Positions 56,052 through 64,000 of a stretch of 64,000 bases of DNA are shown here, one piece after another. Both the position numbers and the translations under genes were made by a program. Position 1 is the stretch's first letter. Every line of letters starts with the position of its first letter. Source of the DNA: Clostridiales bacterium (lineage in GTDB: Bacteria; Bacillota; Clostridia; Lachnospirales; WQUN01); NCBI GenBank assembly GCA_031287685.1, contig JAITSQ010000023.1, positions 1-64,000 of the forward strand, given 5' to 3'. The notes beneath the pieces are model-generated. The model had not been told where the DNA came from and made no database searches. It saw only the letters and a program-made list of their open reading frames with translations.

Positions 56052-57971
56052 ATGGAAAAAACTTTTTACATCACCACCCCGATATATTACCCGAGCGACA
56101 AGCTCCACATAGGCCATTCCTACACGACCGTCGCGGCGGACTCCCTCGCGCGGTATATGAGGCTGCGCGGGTACGACTGCCGCTTTCTGACCGGAACGGA
56201 CGAGCACGGGCAGAAAATAGAGCGCGTGGCGGCGGAAAACGGCAAGCCGCCCAAGGAATACGTGGACGGCATAGTGGAATGGATTAAGGAGCTTTGGAGC
56301 GCGCTAGACATAGAGTATGACGACTTCATACGCACCACCGACCGGAAGCACATGGAGTGCGTTCAGAAAATTTTCCGGCGGCTTTACGAGCAGGGGGATA
56401 TTTATAAAGGAAAATACGAGGGCCTCTATTGCGCCCCGTGCGAGACCTTCTTCACCGAGCGCCAGCTTAAAGACGGCAAATGCCCGGACTGCGGCCGCGC
56501 CGTCGAGCCGGTGTCCGAGGAGGCGTATTTTTTCCGCCTTTCAAAATACCAGGGCGCGATTATTAAGCATATTGAGGAAAATCCGGAGTTTATCCAGCCC
56601 CAAAGCCGCCAGAACGAAATGCTCAATAATTTCCTCCGCCCCGGCCTTGAGGATTTGTGCGTCTCCCGGACGAGCTTCAAATGGGGCGTGCCGGTGGATT
56701 TTGACCCCGGACACGTGGTCTACGTGTGGATTGACGCGCTGTCGAACTACGTCACGGCGCTGAACTATCTGACGGAGGAGGACGCGCTGTTCAAAAAGTA
56801 CTGGCCGGCGGATATACACTTGGTCGGTAAGGAAATCGTGCGTTTCCACGCGATAATCTGGCCGGCGCTCCTTATGGCCCTTGGCCTGCCCCTGCCGAAA
56901 CAGGTTTTCGGCCACGGCTGGCTCATTATAGACGGCGGCAAAATGTCGAAATCCAAGGGGAACGTAATCGACCCGCGCCCGCTCGCCGAGCGCTACGGTA
57001 TAGACGCGGTCCGATATTTTTTAATGCGGGAGGTGCCCTTCGGGCAGGACGGCAATTTTACCCACGAAGCCCTGCTTAACCGCATTAACGCCGATTTGGC
57101 CAACGACCTGGGCAACCTGCTTTCCCGCGCCGTCGGGATGATTGATAAATATTTCGGCGGCGTATTGCCCTCGGAGCAGGAGAGCGGGGAGTTTGATGGG
57201 GAGCTTATAAAAACCGCCGAGGGCGCCGTGTCGGCGGTTGAGGATTTTATGGGGCGCCTGCTTTTTTCGGACGCGCTGACGGAAATCTGGGCGTTTATCC
57301 GCCGCGCCAATAAGTACGTGGACGAGACGCGCCCGTGGGTTCTGGCGAAATCGCCGGAAAAATCGGCGCGGCTGGCGGGGGTTTTGTATAACCTGGCGGA
57401 GTCCCTGAGGATAATAGCCGTGCTTGTTTCGCCGTTTATGACGCGCTGCCCGTCCGAAATAAGGCGGCAGATAGGCGCGTCCGCCCCCGCGCTCGCGGAG
57501 TGGGGCAGCGTGGAAAAATTCGGCGCGCTTCCCAGGGACGTCCGCGCGGCGAAGGGCGAGCCTATTTTCCCGCGCCTTGACATAGCGGAGGAGCTGAAGC
57601 GTTATCAGGACGCGCCCGCCGAAGCGCCCGAAACGCCGGGCAAGCCTGAAATCAGCCTCGACGATTTCTCCAAAATAGAGCTGAAAATCGGCGAGGTCCT
57701 GGCCTGCGAAAAGGTGGAGGGCACGGATAAGCTCCTGAAATCTCAAATAAAAATAGGGGACGAGGTTCGGACGATAGTTTCCGGCATAGCCAAGAGCTAC
57801 TCGCCGGAGGAAATGCTCGGGAAAAAGGTGACGGTTGTGACCAACTTGAAGCCCGTAAAGCTCAGGGGAATCCTTTCGCAGGGAATGCTTCTGGCGGCGG
57901 AGGGCGCGGACGGCGGGCCGAGCCTCTTAACGCCCGACCGGGGCGCGGGGAGCGGGGCGGTCATAAGCTGA
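56052..57971 (+). CDS. metG: Methionyl-tRNA synthetase
   Basis: The protein of about 639 residues has YPSDKLHIGHSY (HIGH motif), a zinc-binding insertion with CAPC and CPDC, the KMSKSKGNVIDP motif, and a C-terminal tRNA-binding OB domain (LDDFSKIELKIGEVL, about residues 535-639). It makes Met-tRNA and fMet-tRNA precursor. The ATG at 56052 is chosen; the longer frame runs back through the tRNA gene. It overlaps tatD by one base, so both are one operon. Confidence 0.95.
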   Translation: MEKTFYITTPIYYPSDKLHIGHSYTTVAADSLARYMRLRGYDCRFLTGTDEHGQKIERVAAENGKPPKEYVDGIVEWIKELWSALDIEYDDFIRTTDRKHMECVQKIFRRLYEQGDIYKGKYEGLYCAPCETFFTERQLKDGKCPDCGRAVEPVSEEAYFFRLSKYQGAIIKHIEENPEFIQPQSRQNEMLNNFLRPGLEDLCVSRTSFKWGVPVDFDPGHVVYVWIDALSNYVTALNYLTEEDALFKKYWPADIHLVGKEIVRFHAIIWPALLMALGLPLPKQVFGHGWLIIDGGKMSKSKGNVIDPRPLAERYGIDAVRYFLMREVPFGQDGNFTHEALLNRINADLANDLGNLLSRAVGMIDKYFGGVLPSEQESGEFDGELIKTAEGAVSAVEDFMGRLLFSDALTEIWAFIRRANKYVDETRPWVLAKSPEKSARLAGVLYNLAESLRIIAVLVSPFMTRCPSEIRRQIGASAPALAEWGSVEKFGALPRDVRAAKGEPIFPRLDIAEELKRYQDAPAEAPETPGKPEISLDDFSKIELKIGEVLACEKVEGTDKLLKSQIKIGDEVRTIVSGIAKSYSPEEMLGKKVTVVTNLKPVKLRGILSQGMLLAAEGADGGPSLLTPDRGAGSGAVIS

Positions 57972-58753
57972 TGAGCGAATATATCGACACCCACGCGCAT
58001 TATGACGATTTGGCGGATTACCCCGACCGGGAGGAGGTTTTGCGCCGGCTTGAGGCGGAGGGGGTCTCGGCTGTCATAAACGCCGGCTCGACGCCGCGGT
58101 CCGTGCGGGAGGGGCTTGCCCTCGCCCGCGCGCACGGCTTTATTTGGGCGGCGGCCGGCCTGCACCCGAATTGCGCCGAGGAAATCACGGAGGCGGAGTT
58201 TGCTGAAATGGCCGCCCTTGCCAGAAGCGCGATATTAAAAAAAGAAAAACTTGTCGCCATAGGGGAAACCGGGCTGGATTACCATTACTCCAAAAACACG
58301 GAAATCCAGGCGCGCTGGTTCCGCCGGCACCTGGCGCTCGCGCGGGAGCTTGAGCTGCCGGTCATAATCCACTCCCGCGAAGCGGGGGAGGACACTATGA
58401 ATATATTGAAAGAAGAAACCCTCCCGGCCGGCGGCGTCATCCACTGCTTTTCGGGGGACCTGGCGCAGGCGCGGGAATATATCGCGATGGGCTTTCATAT
58501 CGGCGTAGGCGGGGTGGTGACTTTTAAGAAGGCCGAGGCGCTTAAAAAAGTCGCTGCGGAAATCCCGATTGAGAGCCTGCTGCTCGAGACGGACTGCCCG
58601 TATCTTTCGCCGGAGCCGCGCAGGGGGGAGCGCAACGATTCGGCCAACCTGAAATATATCGCGGCGAAAATAGCGGAATTGCGCGGGGTTTCGGCCGACG
58701 AGCTTTTGGAGAAAACAAACGCCTCGGCGCGGAAACTTTTCCGCTTGATTTAA
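57971..58753 (+). CDS. tatD: TatD family metal-dependent hydrolase / 3'-5' DNase
   Basis: The 260-residue protein shows the amidohydrolase-like metal sites: DTHAHYDD at the start, GLHPN, GETGLDYHY, IIHSRE, HCFSGDL and LLETDCPYLSP. TatD proteins act as metal-dependent nucleases in DNA repair. It follows metG directly, a common order in Firmicutes. A promoter for the next gene overlaps its end. Confidence 0.92.
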   Translation: MSEYIDTHAHYDDLADYPDREEVLRRLEAEGVSAVINAGSTPRSVREGLALARAHGFIWAAAGLHPNCAEEITEAEFAEMAALARSAILKKEKLVAIGETGLDYHYSKNTEIQARWFRRHLALARELELPVIIHSREAGEDTMNILKEETLPAGGVIHCFSGDLAQAREYIAMGFHIGVGGVVTFKKAEALKKVAAEIPIESLLLETDCPYLSPEPRRGERNDSANLKYIAAKIAELRGVSADELLEKTNASARKLFRLI

Positions 58754-58773
58754 CGGGCGTTCGGGGGTATAAT
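58745..58773 (+). promoter_or_regulatory. Promoter of the BI-1 family gene
   Basis: TTGATT (58745-58750), 17-bp spacer, TATAAT (58768-58773); the -35 box overlaps the tatD stop. The leader contains a small CCTGC/GCAGG stem. Confidence 0.65.
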
Positions 58774-58837
58774 ATAAACGGACAAGAACCTGCGTCCCTA
58801 GCAGGGAATGACGGATTTATTTAAGGAGGTTGATTTT

Positions 58838-59584
58838 ATGTTGCATTTTGGTAACTGGAGAAACAATTCCTCGGAATACGATTTAAGCGATGAAATGTAT
58901 CAGGCGGGTTTGTCCGCGTTTTTTACGCGGGTCTACGGGTGGCTTTTCGCGGGGCTGGCGCTGACAATGCTGACAAGCGCGTTCGTTTCCGGGAGCGTCG
59001 TGGGGTACGCCATAGCGTCAAGCCTGCCGCTTATGCTTGTTTTATGTCTGGGGGAGGTGGCGCTCGTAATCGCGCTTAAATCCCGGATAGGAAAACTCTC
59101 GAAAAGCGCGGCCATAGGAATTTTCGGGGCGTATTCCGTCCTGAACGGCCTGACGCTTTCCGTTATTTTCAGATTTTACGCCAAGGCGGACATCACGAAG
59201 GCGTTCGGTTTCGCGGCGGTGTTTTTCGGCATTATGTGCGTTTACGGCTTCCTGACAAAAGCGGACCTGTCGAAAACGGTTAAAATCCTGTGGGCGGGCG
59301 CGGCGACGATAATTATATTTATGCTCGTGAACCTGTTCCTTCACAACGGGGCGCTTGATTTCGTGATTTGCCTGGCGGGAGTGGCCATTTTTACCGGCTT
59401 GACGGCGGTGGATACCCAGCGCATTAAGGCGAGCCTGTATCCCCAGGCGCTTTCCGCGCCGGAGGGCGACGCGGAGCGCGTGGCCTCTAATCTTGCGATA
59501 ATCGGCGCGCTGTTCCTGTATCTGGATTTTATTAACGTGTTTCTGTACCTGCTCCGGCTTTTTGGCAGGGGCGGCGGCAGATAA
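58838..59584 (+). CDS. Bax inhibitor-1 / YccA family membrane protein
   Basis: The 248-residue protein has seven membrane segments and the family pattern: FFTRVYGWLFAGLALTMLTS near the start, VLNGLTLSVIF, and the C-terminal LYLDFINVFLYLLRLFGR. Its Bacillus relative YetJ is a pH-sensitive calcium leak channel. AAGGAGG lies eight bases before the ATG at 58838. It is a single gene ended by a strong terminator. Confidence 0.9.
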   Translation: MLHFGNWRNNSSEYDLSDEMYQAGLSAFFTRVYGWLFAGLALTMLTSAFVSGSVVGYAIASSLPLMLVLCLGEVALVIALKSRIGKLSKSAAIGIFGAYSVLNGLTLSVIFRFYAKADITKAFGFAAVFFGIMCVYGFLTKADLSKTVKILWAGAATIIIFMLVNLFLHNGALDFVICLAGVAIFTGLTAVDTQRIKASLYPQALSAPEGDAERVASNLAIIGALFLYLDFINVFLYLLRLFGRGGGR

Positions 59585-59604
59585 GAAAGAGTGAAATCAG
59601 CGAT

Positions 59605-59635
59605 AGGCCGCTCCCCGGGGGCGGCCTGTTTTTTG
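59605..59635 (+). terminator. Terminator after the BI-1 gene
   Basis: AGGCCGC-CCCC and GGGG-GCGGCCT form a stem of about 11 bp followed by GTTTTTTGG. Confidence 0.85.
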
Positions 59636-59666
59636 GACTTTCGCCGCGGCTGAGCAAGTTGAACGG

Positions 59667-60353
59667 CTATACTAATCCCTCCTCAAAATACCTCAGTATC
59701 CCCTTATATATCCCCCAGGCGATTTTTTCCTGATATTCGTCCGTGCCGAGCTTCCGCGCGTCCTCTTGGTTCGAGAGGAACCCGCACTCCACTATAACCG
59801 CCGGGAGGTCCGTCTTTTTCAGTATGTAATAATTGCTGTTAGAGGCAGCCTGACGGTTTTTGGGGGCGTGCGGGGCAAGCTCCGCCTGAATCATTACCGC
59901 CAGCCGCTTGCTCGCTTCGGATTTGCTGAAGTAAAAGACCTGCGCGCCGCTCACGTTCGGGGAGGGAAACGAGTTCTGGTGTACTGACACTATTATGTCC
60001 GCGTGGGAGAGGTTGGCGATTTCCCGCCGTTTGCGCATATCCCCGGCCTTCCGGCCGTCAAGGGCTTCGTCCGCCACCCGCGTCATTATTACCGTGGAGC
60101 CGCCCTGCTCCAGATACCGCTGGAGCTTGAGCGCCACGCTGAGGTTTAAGTCTTTTTCGGGCGCGCCGGAGCCGGCCACTTTGCCTGGGTCGAAGCCGCC
60201 GTGCCCCGCGTCTATGACCACGACTTTTTTCGCGGCGGGAGAGGCGTGGACCGGCAGACTCTCCGCGCGGAGGCGCGAACCGGCCGAAAACGCGATTACC
60301 GCGCAGAACGCGGCGGCGATGATTCTTTCCTTGCTTACGCTGAAAACTTTCAT
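59667..60353 (-). CDS. cwlD: N-acetylmuramoyl-L-alanine amidase, CwlD-like (spore cortex)
   Basis: CwlD prepares muramic-delta-lactam in the spore cortex. The 228-residue protein has a signal peptide (residues 1-30, IIAAAFCAVIAFSAGS), then an amidase_3 domain with VVVIDAGHGGFDPGK (first zinc His), SHADIIVSVHQNSF (second His) and AVIVECGFLSNQED (catalytic Glu). No SPOR or LysM domain is present, as in CwlD. The other amidase_3 proteins cannot be excluded, but the length fits CwlD. GGGG precedes the ATG. Confidence 0.85.
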   Translation of the reverse strand: MKVFSVSKERIIAAAFCAVIAFSAGSRLRAESLPVHASPAAKKVVVIDAGHGGFDPGKVAGSGAPEKDLNLSVALKLQRYLEQGGSTVIMTRVADEALDGRKAGDMRKRREIANLSHADIIVSVHQNSFPSPNVSGAQVFYFSKSEASKRLAVMIQAELAPHAPKNRQAASNSNYYILKKTDLPAVIVECGFLSNQEDARKLGTDEYQEKIAWGIYKGILRYFEEGLV

Positions 60354-60388
60354 AAAAATCCCCCGAATCTTATTTGCAGCCGTTCTTA

Positions 60389-60500
60389 CTTGAAAAAGGC
60401 TGACTCTGAATTTTCGCTTCGCGAAAACGCGCTTCGCGCGCCAAAAACACCGGGCTTAAGCGCGTTTCGGGCGATGCTTAAAGCCTATTTTTAAGTTGAA
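60389..60500. repeat. Degenerate palindromic repeat between cwlD and the peptidase gene
   Basis: Two small hairpins in a row (TTTTCGC/GCGAAAA and CGCGC/GCGCG, both with TTC loops), followed by AAAAACACCGGGCTTAAG as at the right side of family B and E elements. Confidence 0.5.
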
Positions 60501-60530
60501 CGGCCTTACCTTAATTTATGTGGACATATC

Positions 60531-60559
60531 TTTACATATGCCGCGCCGTGTGATATAAT
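60531..60559 (+). promoter_or_regulatory. Promoter of the M1-like peptidase gene
   Basis: TTTACA (60531-60536), 17-bp spacer, TATAAT (60554-60559). A short family E element follows in the leader. Confidence 0.7.
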
Positions 60560-60584
60560 AAGATATTAAGTGTTTTTCGCGTAG

Positions 60585-60641
60585 TACAGCGATTTTTCAA
60601 AACGTTGGCGGTCGCAGTCTGCGGTTTTGAAAATTGCGATA
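60585..60641. mobile_element. Minimal family E palindrome in the leader of the peptidase gene
   Basis: 57 bp: TACAGCGATTTTTCAAAACG and CGGTTTTGAAAATTGCGATA as ends, with CGCAGTCTGCG between. It is the shortest copy and lacks the internal family B or A hairpin. It includes the TTG (60605) that is the only standard start codon before the signal peptide of the next gene. Confidence 0.7.
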
Positions 60642-62242
60642 AGAGAGGTGTTATTATAAGAGCCGGCGGGATTTTTTTCAAAGCGGCAGCGCTTGTGTGT
60701 TTAATGGTTCTTTCGGCGTGCGCCAAGCCGGGAGCGGAGGCCGCGCCGGCGGATACGGATATCGTCATAACGACGGAACCGCCCGCGGAGGCGGCGGAGG
60801 CGAAGCCCGGCCCGGAGGACGCGGGGAAAAGCGGCTCTGGGGACGAAACCAAAACCACGGACGCCGAGGAGCCTGTGAACTCCTACAACGTCTCCTTAGT
60901 TGTAAACCCTAGGAACCGGGAGGTTTCGGGTCTTGAAAAAGTGAAATACTATAACAGGACGGGCGCGGGCCTGTCGTCGGTTTATTTTAAGCTGAACCTG
61001 AACGCTTTCGGGAAAGACGCGCCGCGCAAGCCTTATTTCGACTCGATGGAGGCCAAAGTCTTTCAATACGGCAGAGACTACGGCGAGATTAAGGTTATTT
61101 CCGCCTCGGTTAATAAGGAGCCGGCGTCCTTTCTCGTGAGCGGCTCCTGCCTGCGGCTCGACCTGCCGGAGGAACTGCCGGCGGGGGCGGATACGGACAT
61201 GACCCTTCAGTTTTCCGCGAAAATCCCCAAAATAAGCCATAGAACGGGCGCGAACGAAAACGCCCTCTGGTGCGGCAATTTCCTGCCCACGCTTTCGGTT
61301 TACGACGATAAAGGCTGGCACACGGAGGATTATACCCGCGCGGGGGACCCGTTTTACACCGAAACGGCGAATTTTACGGTTACGCTCGCCGCGCCGCCGG
61401 GTTACGCGGCCGCCGCGACGGGCAGCGCCGGCAAAGAAGAGAACGTGTTAGGCCCGGACGGGCAGGCCCTTAAAAGCGTCACCTACACGGCCAACTTATC
61501 GCGGGATTTCGCTTTCGCCCTGAGCGATAAATATCAAAAAAAAAGCGCCGCGACCCCGCAGGGCGTCACGATAAATATATACACCTATTCGGACGCGGAC
61601 GCGGAGAAATATTTAGACACGGCGCAAAAGGCGCTTGACTATTTCGGCGCGCTCATCGGGACATACCCGTACAAACAGCTGAACATCGCGGAGACGGAGC
61701 TTTTTATGTCCTGCGGTATGGAATACCCGCAAATGATATTTATGGACTCCGGGTATCTTAAAAAAGACGCCGCCGCGCGCACCCTGGTTCACGAAATCGG
61801 GCATCAATGGTTTTACAACATAATCGGCAATAATCAGATAGCGGAGGCGTGGCTTGACGAGGGGCTGCTTTCTTTCGTTCAGGAAGGTTTTTTTAACGAC
61901 ACCGAGGCTTTAGACGCCGAAATGCGGAGGGCTTACGACGCGCTCGCGGAATTTATCGAGGCTTCGGGCGTAGATTCGTCGCTGAGGCAGAGCACGGCCT
62001 ACTATGACAGCTGGAACGATTACTACGAAATCCAGTATGTGAAGGGTAAGCTGATGTTTTACGCCCTGCGGCGGAAAATGGGCGCGCATAAGTTTGACGC
62101 GTTCATAAAGCTGTATTACTCAAAATACGCCTACAAGACCGCGGCGGAGGCAAATCTGCGCGCGGCGGCGGAGGAAGCCTACGGCGCGCCGCTGGACGAT
62201 TTTTTTGAGGGCTGGCTCGCGGACGGGCTGCCGCCTTTATGA
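60605..62242 (+). CDS. M1-like metallopeptidase lipoprotein
   Basis: The protein of 545 residues (from TTG 60605) has a lipoprotein signal with lipobox LSAC, an Ala/Glu/Pro-rich linker, an N-terminal beta domain (about residues 90-290) and a zinc peptidase domain with HEIGHQWFYN and the downstream Glu in AWLDEGLLSF, the HExxH-18-E pattern of M1 aminopeptidases. It should sit outside the membrane. The start is doubtful: TTG 60605 lies in a palindromic element without a ribosome site, whereas AGAGAGG lies just before an ATT at 60653, so the protein may begin with that non-standard codon. Confidence 0.85.
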   Translation: MAVAVCGFENCDKRGVIIRAGGIFFKAAALVCLMVLSACAKPGAEAAPADTDIVITTEPPAEAAEAKPGPEDAGKSGSGDETKTTDAEEPVNSYNVSLVVNPRNREVSGLEKVKYYNRTGAGLSSVYFKLNLNAFGKDAPRKPYFDSMEAKVFQYGRDYGEIKVISASVNKEPASFLVSGSCLRLDLPEELPAGADTDMTLQFSAKIPKISHRTGANENALWCGNFLPTLSVYDDKGWHTEDYTRAGDPFYTETANFTVTLAAPPGYAAAATGSAGKEENVLGPDGQALKSVTYTANLSRDFAFALSDKYQKKSAATPQGVTINIYTYSDADAEKYLDTAQKALDYFGALIGTYPYKQLNIAETELFMSCGMEYPQMIFMDSGYLKKDAAARTLVHEIGHQWFYNIIGNNQIAEAWLDEGLLSFVQEGFFNDTEALDAEMRRAYDALAEFIEASGVDSSLRQSTAYYDSWNDYYEIQYVKGKLMFYALRRKMGAHKFDAFIKLYYSKYAYKTAAEANLRAAAEEAYGAPLDDFFEGWLADGLPPL

Positions 62243-62276
62243 CAAATAGAGCGGCGGGGATTTACGAGGGATTTTT

Positions 62277-63356
62277 ATGAGGATTACGATTATTTACAGC
62301 GCGTATAACGGCAGGGATTACGGACTGCGCAAAGCGGCGGAGGCCATTGGGGAGACGCTTTCGGAGCTTGGCTGCGAGGTTGAGGCCGCGGAGCTTTCGG
62401 AGGGGGCGCGGCGGCCCTCGACCGCCGGCGCGGACGGATTCGTCTTGCTGTACACTGCGGAACTTGGCGCGCCGAACCCGCGTTTTCAGGAGTTTCTGGC
62501 CAGCCTGGGGAAAGAGTCCGCCGCGTTCAAGGGCAAGCACGTTATGACCGCCGCCGCTTGCGAGCGCTCCGGCGCGGAACGTTCGCTGGCTTACGTCGGG
62601 TATGTGCTGGCTTCCTGGGGCGCGGTTGACGACGTAAGGATAGCGCTTAGCCGGAAAATGCTCGACAGCTTCGAGGATATTAAGGAAACCGTTGAAAAAT
62701 ACGCGGAGGATTTTTACAGAATCACCCGACAGAACCGCGCCTGCCTGCTTCCGGAGGAGGAAGCGGAGCCGGCCGGCGGCTTCACTGAGGAGGACGTTAA
62801 AACCGTGCTTAGCTACGGCAAGCCCGGAGAGGGCGTTGATTTCGCCGAAAAATATAACTTCGAGGAGTTTGACCGGAAGCAGGAGGAGGACATCGAGCAA
62901 ATCACCCGCTTTTTCGCCGGGAAATATAAGGAGAGCGTGGCCAAATCAGCCAATATCGAGCTGAACAGCCTCACGGAGGCTCCGGCCGCCAAACGCCCCA
63001 AGAGGGACGCGTCCCCTCCTCCTCCGAGGGAGAAAACAACGAAACAGCTGACGCAAAGCCTTGTGCGGCATTTTCAGCCGCAGCTTTCAAACGGGCTTTC
63101 CGCCGTTATCCAGTTTAACATAACAGGGGAGGAAAATTTCGACGCGCATATAAAAATCCTGAACGCGGAGTGCGAATACGCGGAGGGAGAGGCCGACAGC
63201 CCCGACCTTACCGTAATATGCGGAGCCGGCGTATGGCGCGGCGTCCTCACGGGGAAGATGAGCGCCCAGAAGGCGTTTATGATAGGGCATATAAAAGTGC
63301 GCGGGCAGTTTGTCCTGCTCACGAGGTTTGACCAGATGTTCAGTATAACCAAATGA
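62277..63356 (+). CDS. Flavodoxin-like plus SCP2 sterol-carrier domain protein
   Basis: The 359-residue protein starts with a flavodoxin or NAD(P)H:FMN-reductase-like fold (MRITIIYSAYNGRDYGL, residues 1-120), has a charged middle with a proline run (SPPPPREK) and ends with an SCP2-like lipid-binding domain (about 255-355; SAVIQFNITGEENFDAHI, cited as FNITGEENFDAHIKIL, then GKMSAQKAFMIGHIKVRG). The fused layout is seen in Clostridia; substrate unknown. GAGGG precedes the ATG. It may share the transcript of the peptidase gene 34 bases upstream. Confidence 0.78.
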   Translation: MRITIIYSAYNGRDYGLRKAAEAIGETLSELGCEVEAAELSEGARRPSTAGADGFVLLYTAELGAPNPRFQEFLASLGKESAAFKGKHVMTAAACERSGAERSLAYVGYVLASWGAVDDVRIALSRKMLDSFEDIKETVEKYAEDFYRITRQNRACLLPEEEAEPAGGFTEEDVKTVLSYGKPGEGVDFAEKYNFEEFDRKQEEDIEQITRFFAGKYKESVAKSANIELNSLTEAPAAKRPKRDASPPPPREKTTKQLTQSLVRHFQPQLSNGLSAVIQFNITGEENFDAHIKILNAECEYAEGEADSPDLTVICGAGVWRGVLTGKMSAQKAFMIGHIKVRGQFVLLTRFDQMFSITK

Positions 63357-63362
63357 GTTATT

Positions 63363-63473
63363 CGCGGTTTTCAGAATCCGCAGACTGCCGGCGTTCGCGA
63401 AAAAAGGCTTAAAACCGGCGTTTTTTGACGCCTCCCCGCGTTTGCGGCAGTCAACGTTTTGTAAAATTGCTAT
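63363..63473. mobile_element. Partial family E element upstream of the response regulator
   Basis: The right end GTTTTGTAAAATTGCTA with GGCAGTCAACG is intact. The left end lacks TATAGCAATT and begins with GCGGTTTTCAGAATCCGC. CGCGAAAAAAGGCTTAAAACC is the middle hairpin segment. Confidence 0.6.
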
Positions 63474-63495
63474 TGAATGAAGAAGGGGATTTATC

Positions 63496-64000
63496 TTGGC
63501 GCGGAAAATTTTAGTTGTGGACGACGAGAAGCTCATAGTAAAAGGCATTAAGGCAAGCCTTGAGCAGGACGATTTTACCGTGGACGCGGCTTACGACGGC
63601 GAGGAGGGCCTTTCTTTAGCTGAAAAAAATCAATACGCCGCGATACTGCTGGATCTTATGCTCCCGAAAATCGACGGTATGGAGCTTTGCCGGAGAATCC
63701 GCGAGTTTTCAAAGGTTCCCGTGGTTATGCTGACCGCCAAGGGCGACGATATGGACAAGATTCTGGGCTTTGAGACGGGCGCGGACGACTACATAACGAA
63801 GCCGTTCAACATTGTCGAGCTTAAGGCGCGGATTAAGGCCATTATCCGCCGCGCCGCCCCGAAGGAGGAACCGGGCGAAAAACGCCGGCGAAGCGTGGGC
63901 GGCGTGGAGATTATAGCAAGCTCGCGCCGGGCGTTTATAGAAGGCAAGGAAATTCACCTTACGAGCAAGGAATACGATATGCTGGAGTATCTTATGAAGA
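63496..64000 (+). CDS. OmpR/PhoB-family response regulator, cut by the right window edge
   Basis: The frame from TTG 63496 (preceded by AAGGGG) gives a receiver domain: ILVVDDEKLIVKG with the acidic pocket, LLDLMLPKIDGME with the phospho-acceptor Asp, MLTAKGDD and YITKPFN with the conserved Lys. After a linker (about residue 125 on) the start of a winged-helix output domain (LTSKEYDMLEYLMK) reaches the edge. It probably forms a two-component system with a kinase gene beyond the window. No stop codon is in view. A family E element ends 22 bases before the start. Confidence 0.92.
   Translation, partial: MARKILVVDDEKLIVKGIKASLEQDDFTVDAAYDGEEGLSLAEKNQYAAILLDLMLPKIDGMELCRRIREFSKVPVVMLTAKGDDMDKILGFETGADDYITKPFNIVELKARIKAIIRRAAPKEEPGEKRRRSVGGVEIIASSRRAFIEGKEIHLTSKEYDMLEYLMK

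Overview
The window looks like a chromosomal segment of a moderately GC-rich, spore-forming Firmicute of the class Clostridia. The evidence is a set of sporulation genes (spoIVB, spoVT, a SpoVB-type flippase, a BofC-like protein, cwlD), single-membrane cell-wall genes (SEDS/PBP pair, uppP), a class II DUF512-der-plsY-gpsA cluster, a folate/B12-dependent methionine module, strong -35/-10 promoters with 17-bp spacers and good AGGAGG ribosome binding sites. The genus cannot be named from the sequence alone.

Layout. Positions 1-5260 are the late end of a prophage: a truncated antirepressor, a hypervariable-looking tail adhesin, small membrane proteins, a two-domain endolysin and a holin, closed by a terminator. 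Positions 5318-7676 are a lysogeny or mobility module (large serine recombinase, Xre repressor with an operator on its own promoter, a small divergent gene). Positions 7677-8330 are a non-coding stretch packed with hairpins. Positions 8331-11932 are an AT-rich pair of DUF262 proteins, a likely anti-phage restriction system of the GmrSD kind in an unusual arrangement. A tRNA-Ser(CGA) at 12057-12145 marks the edge of this island. From 12264 to the end the window is core chromosome: cell envelope and division (flippase, PBP, SEDS, U32 peptidase, ZapA), spoIVB, recO, metF and a methionine synthase reactivation protein, prfB with its programmed frameshift, an RluA-family synthase, recA, a TPR protein, folC, metH, secA, a FolT-like transporter, ogt, a CBS-domain protein, tyrS, uppP, lysA, xylB, spoVT, rlmD, yraN, DUF512, der, plsY, gpsA, tRNA-Leu(AAG), metG, tatD, a BI-1 protein, cwlD, an M1-like lipoprotein peptidase and a response regulator cut by the right edge.

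Working together: metF makes methyl-tetrahydrofolate, metH uses it, the separate protein after metF supplies the reactivation domain that this MetH lacks, and folC plus the FolT-like importer keep folate in the cell. SEDS, PBP, flippase and UppP handle peptidoglycan and its lipid carrier.

The most striking feature of the core part is a dense system of nested palindromic repeats. They share a conserved outer frame while the inner arms differ between copies yet remain complementary within each copy. They occur in intergenic tandem arrays, in MITE-like elements placed directly 5' of genes and of a tRNA, and inside the reading frames of FolC, a U32 peptidase and ZapA, where they add peptide segments without breaking the frame. 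No transposase for them is visible here. A second point of interest is two DUF6273 proteins whose variable patches have codons ending almost only in C or T, as expected for targets of a diversity-generating retroelement, although no reverse transcriptase lies in the window. All calls rest on reading the sequence and on family knowledge; no search was run.
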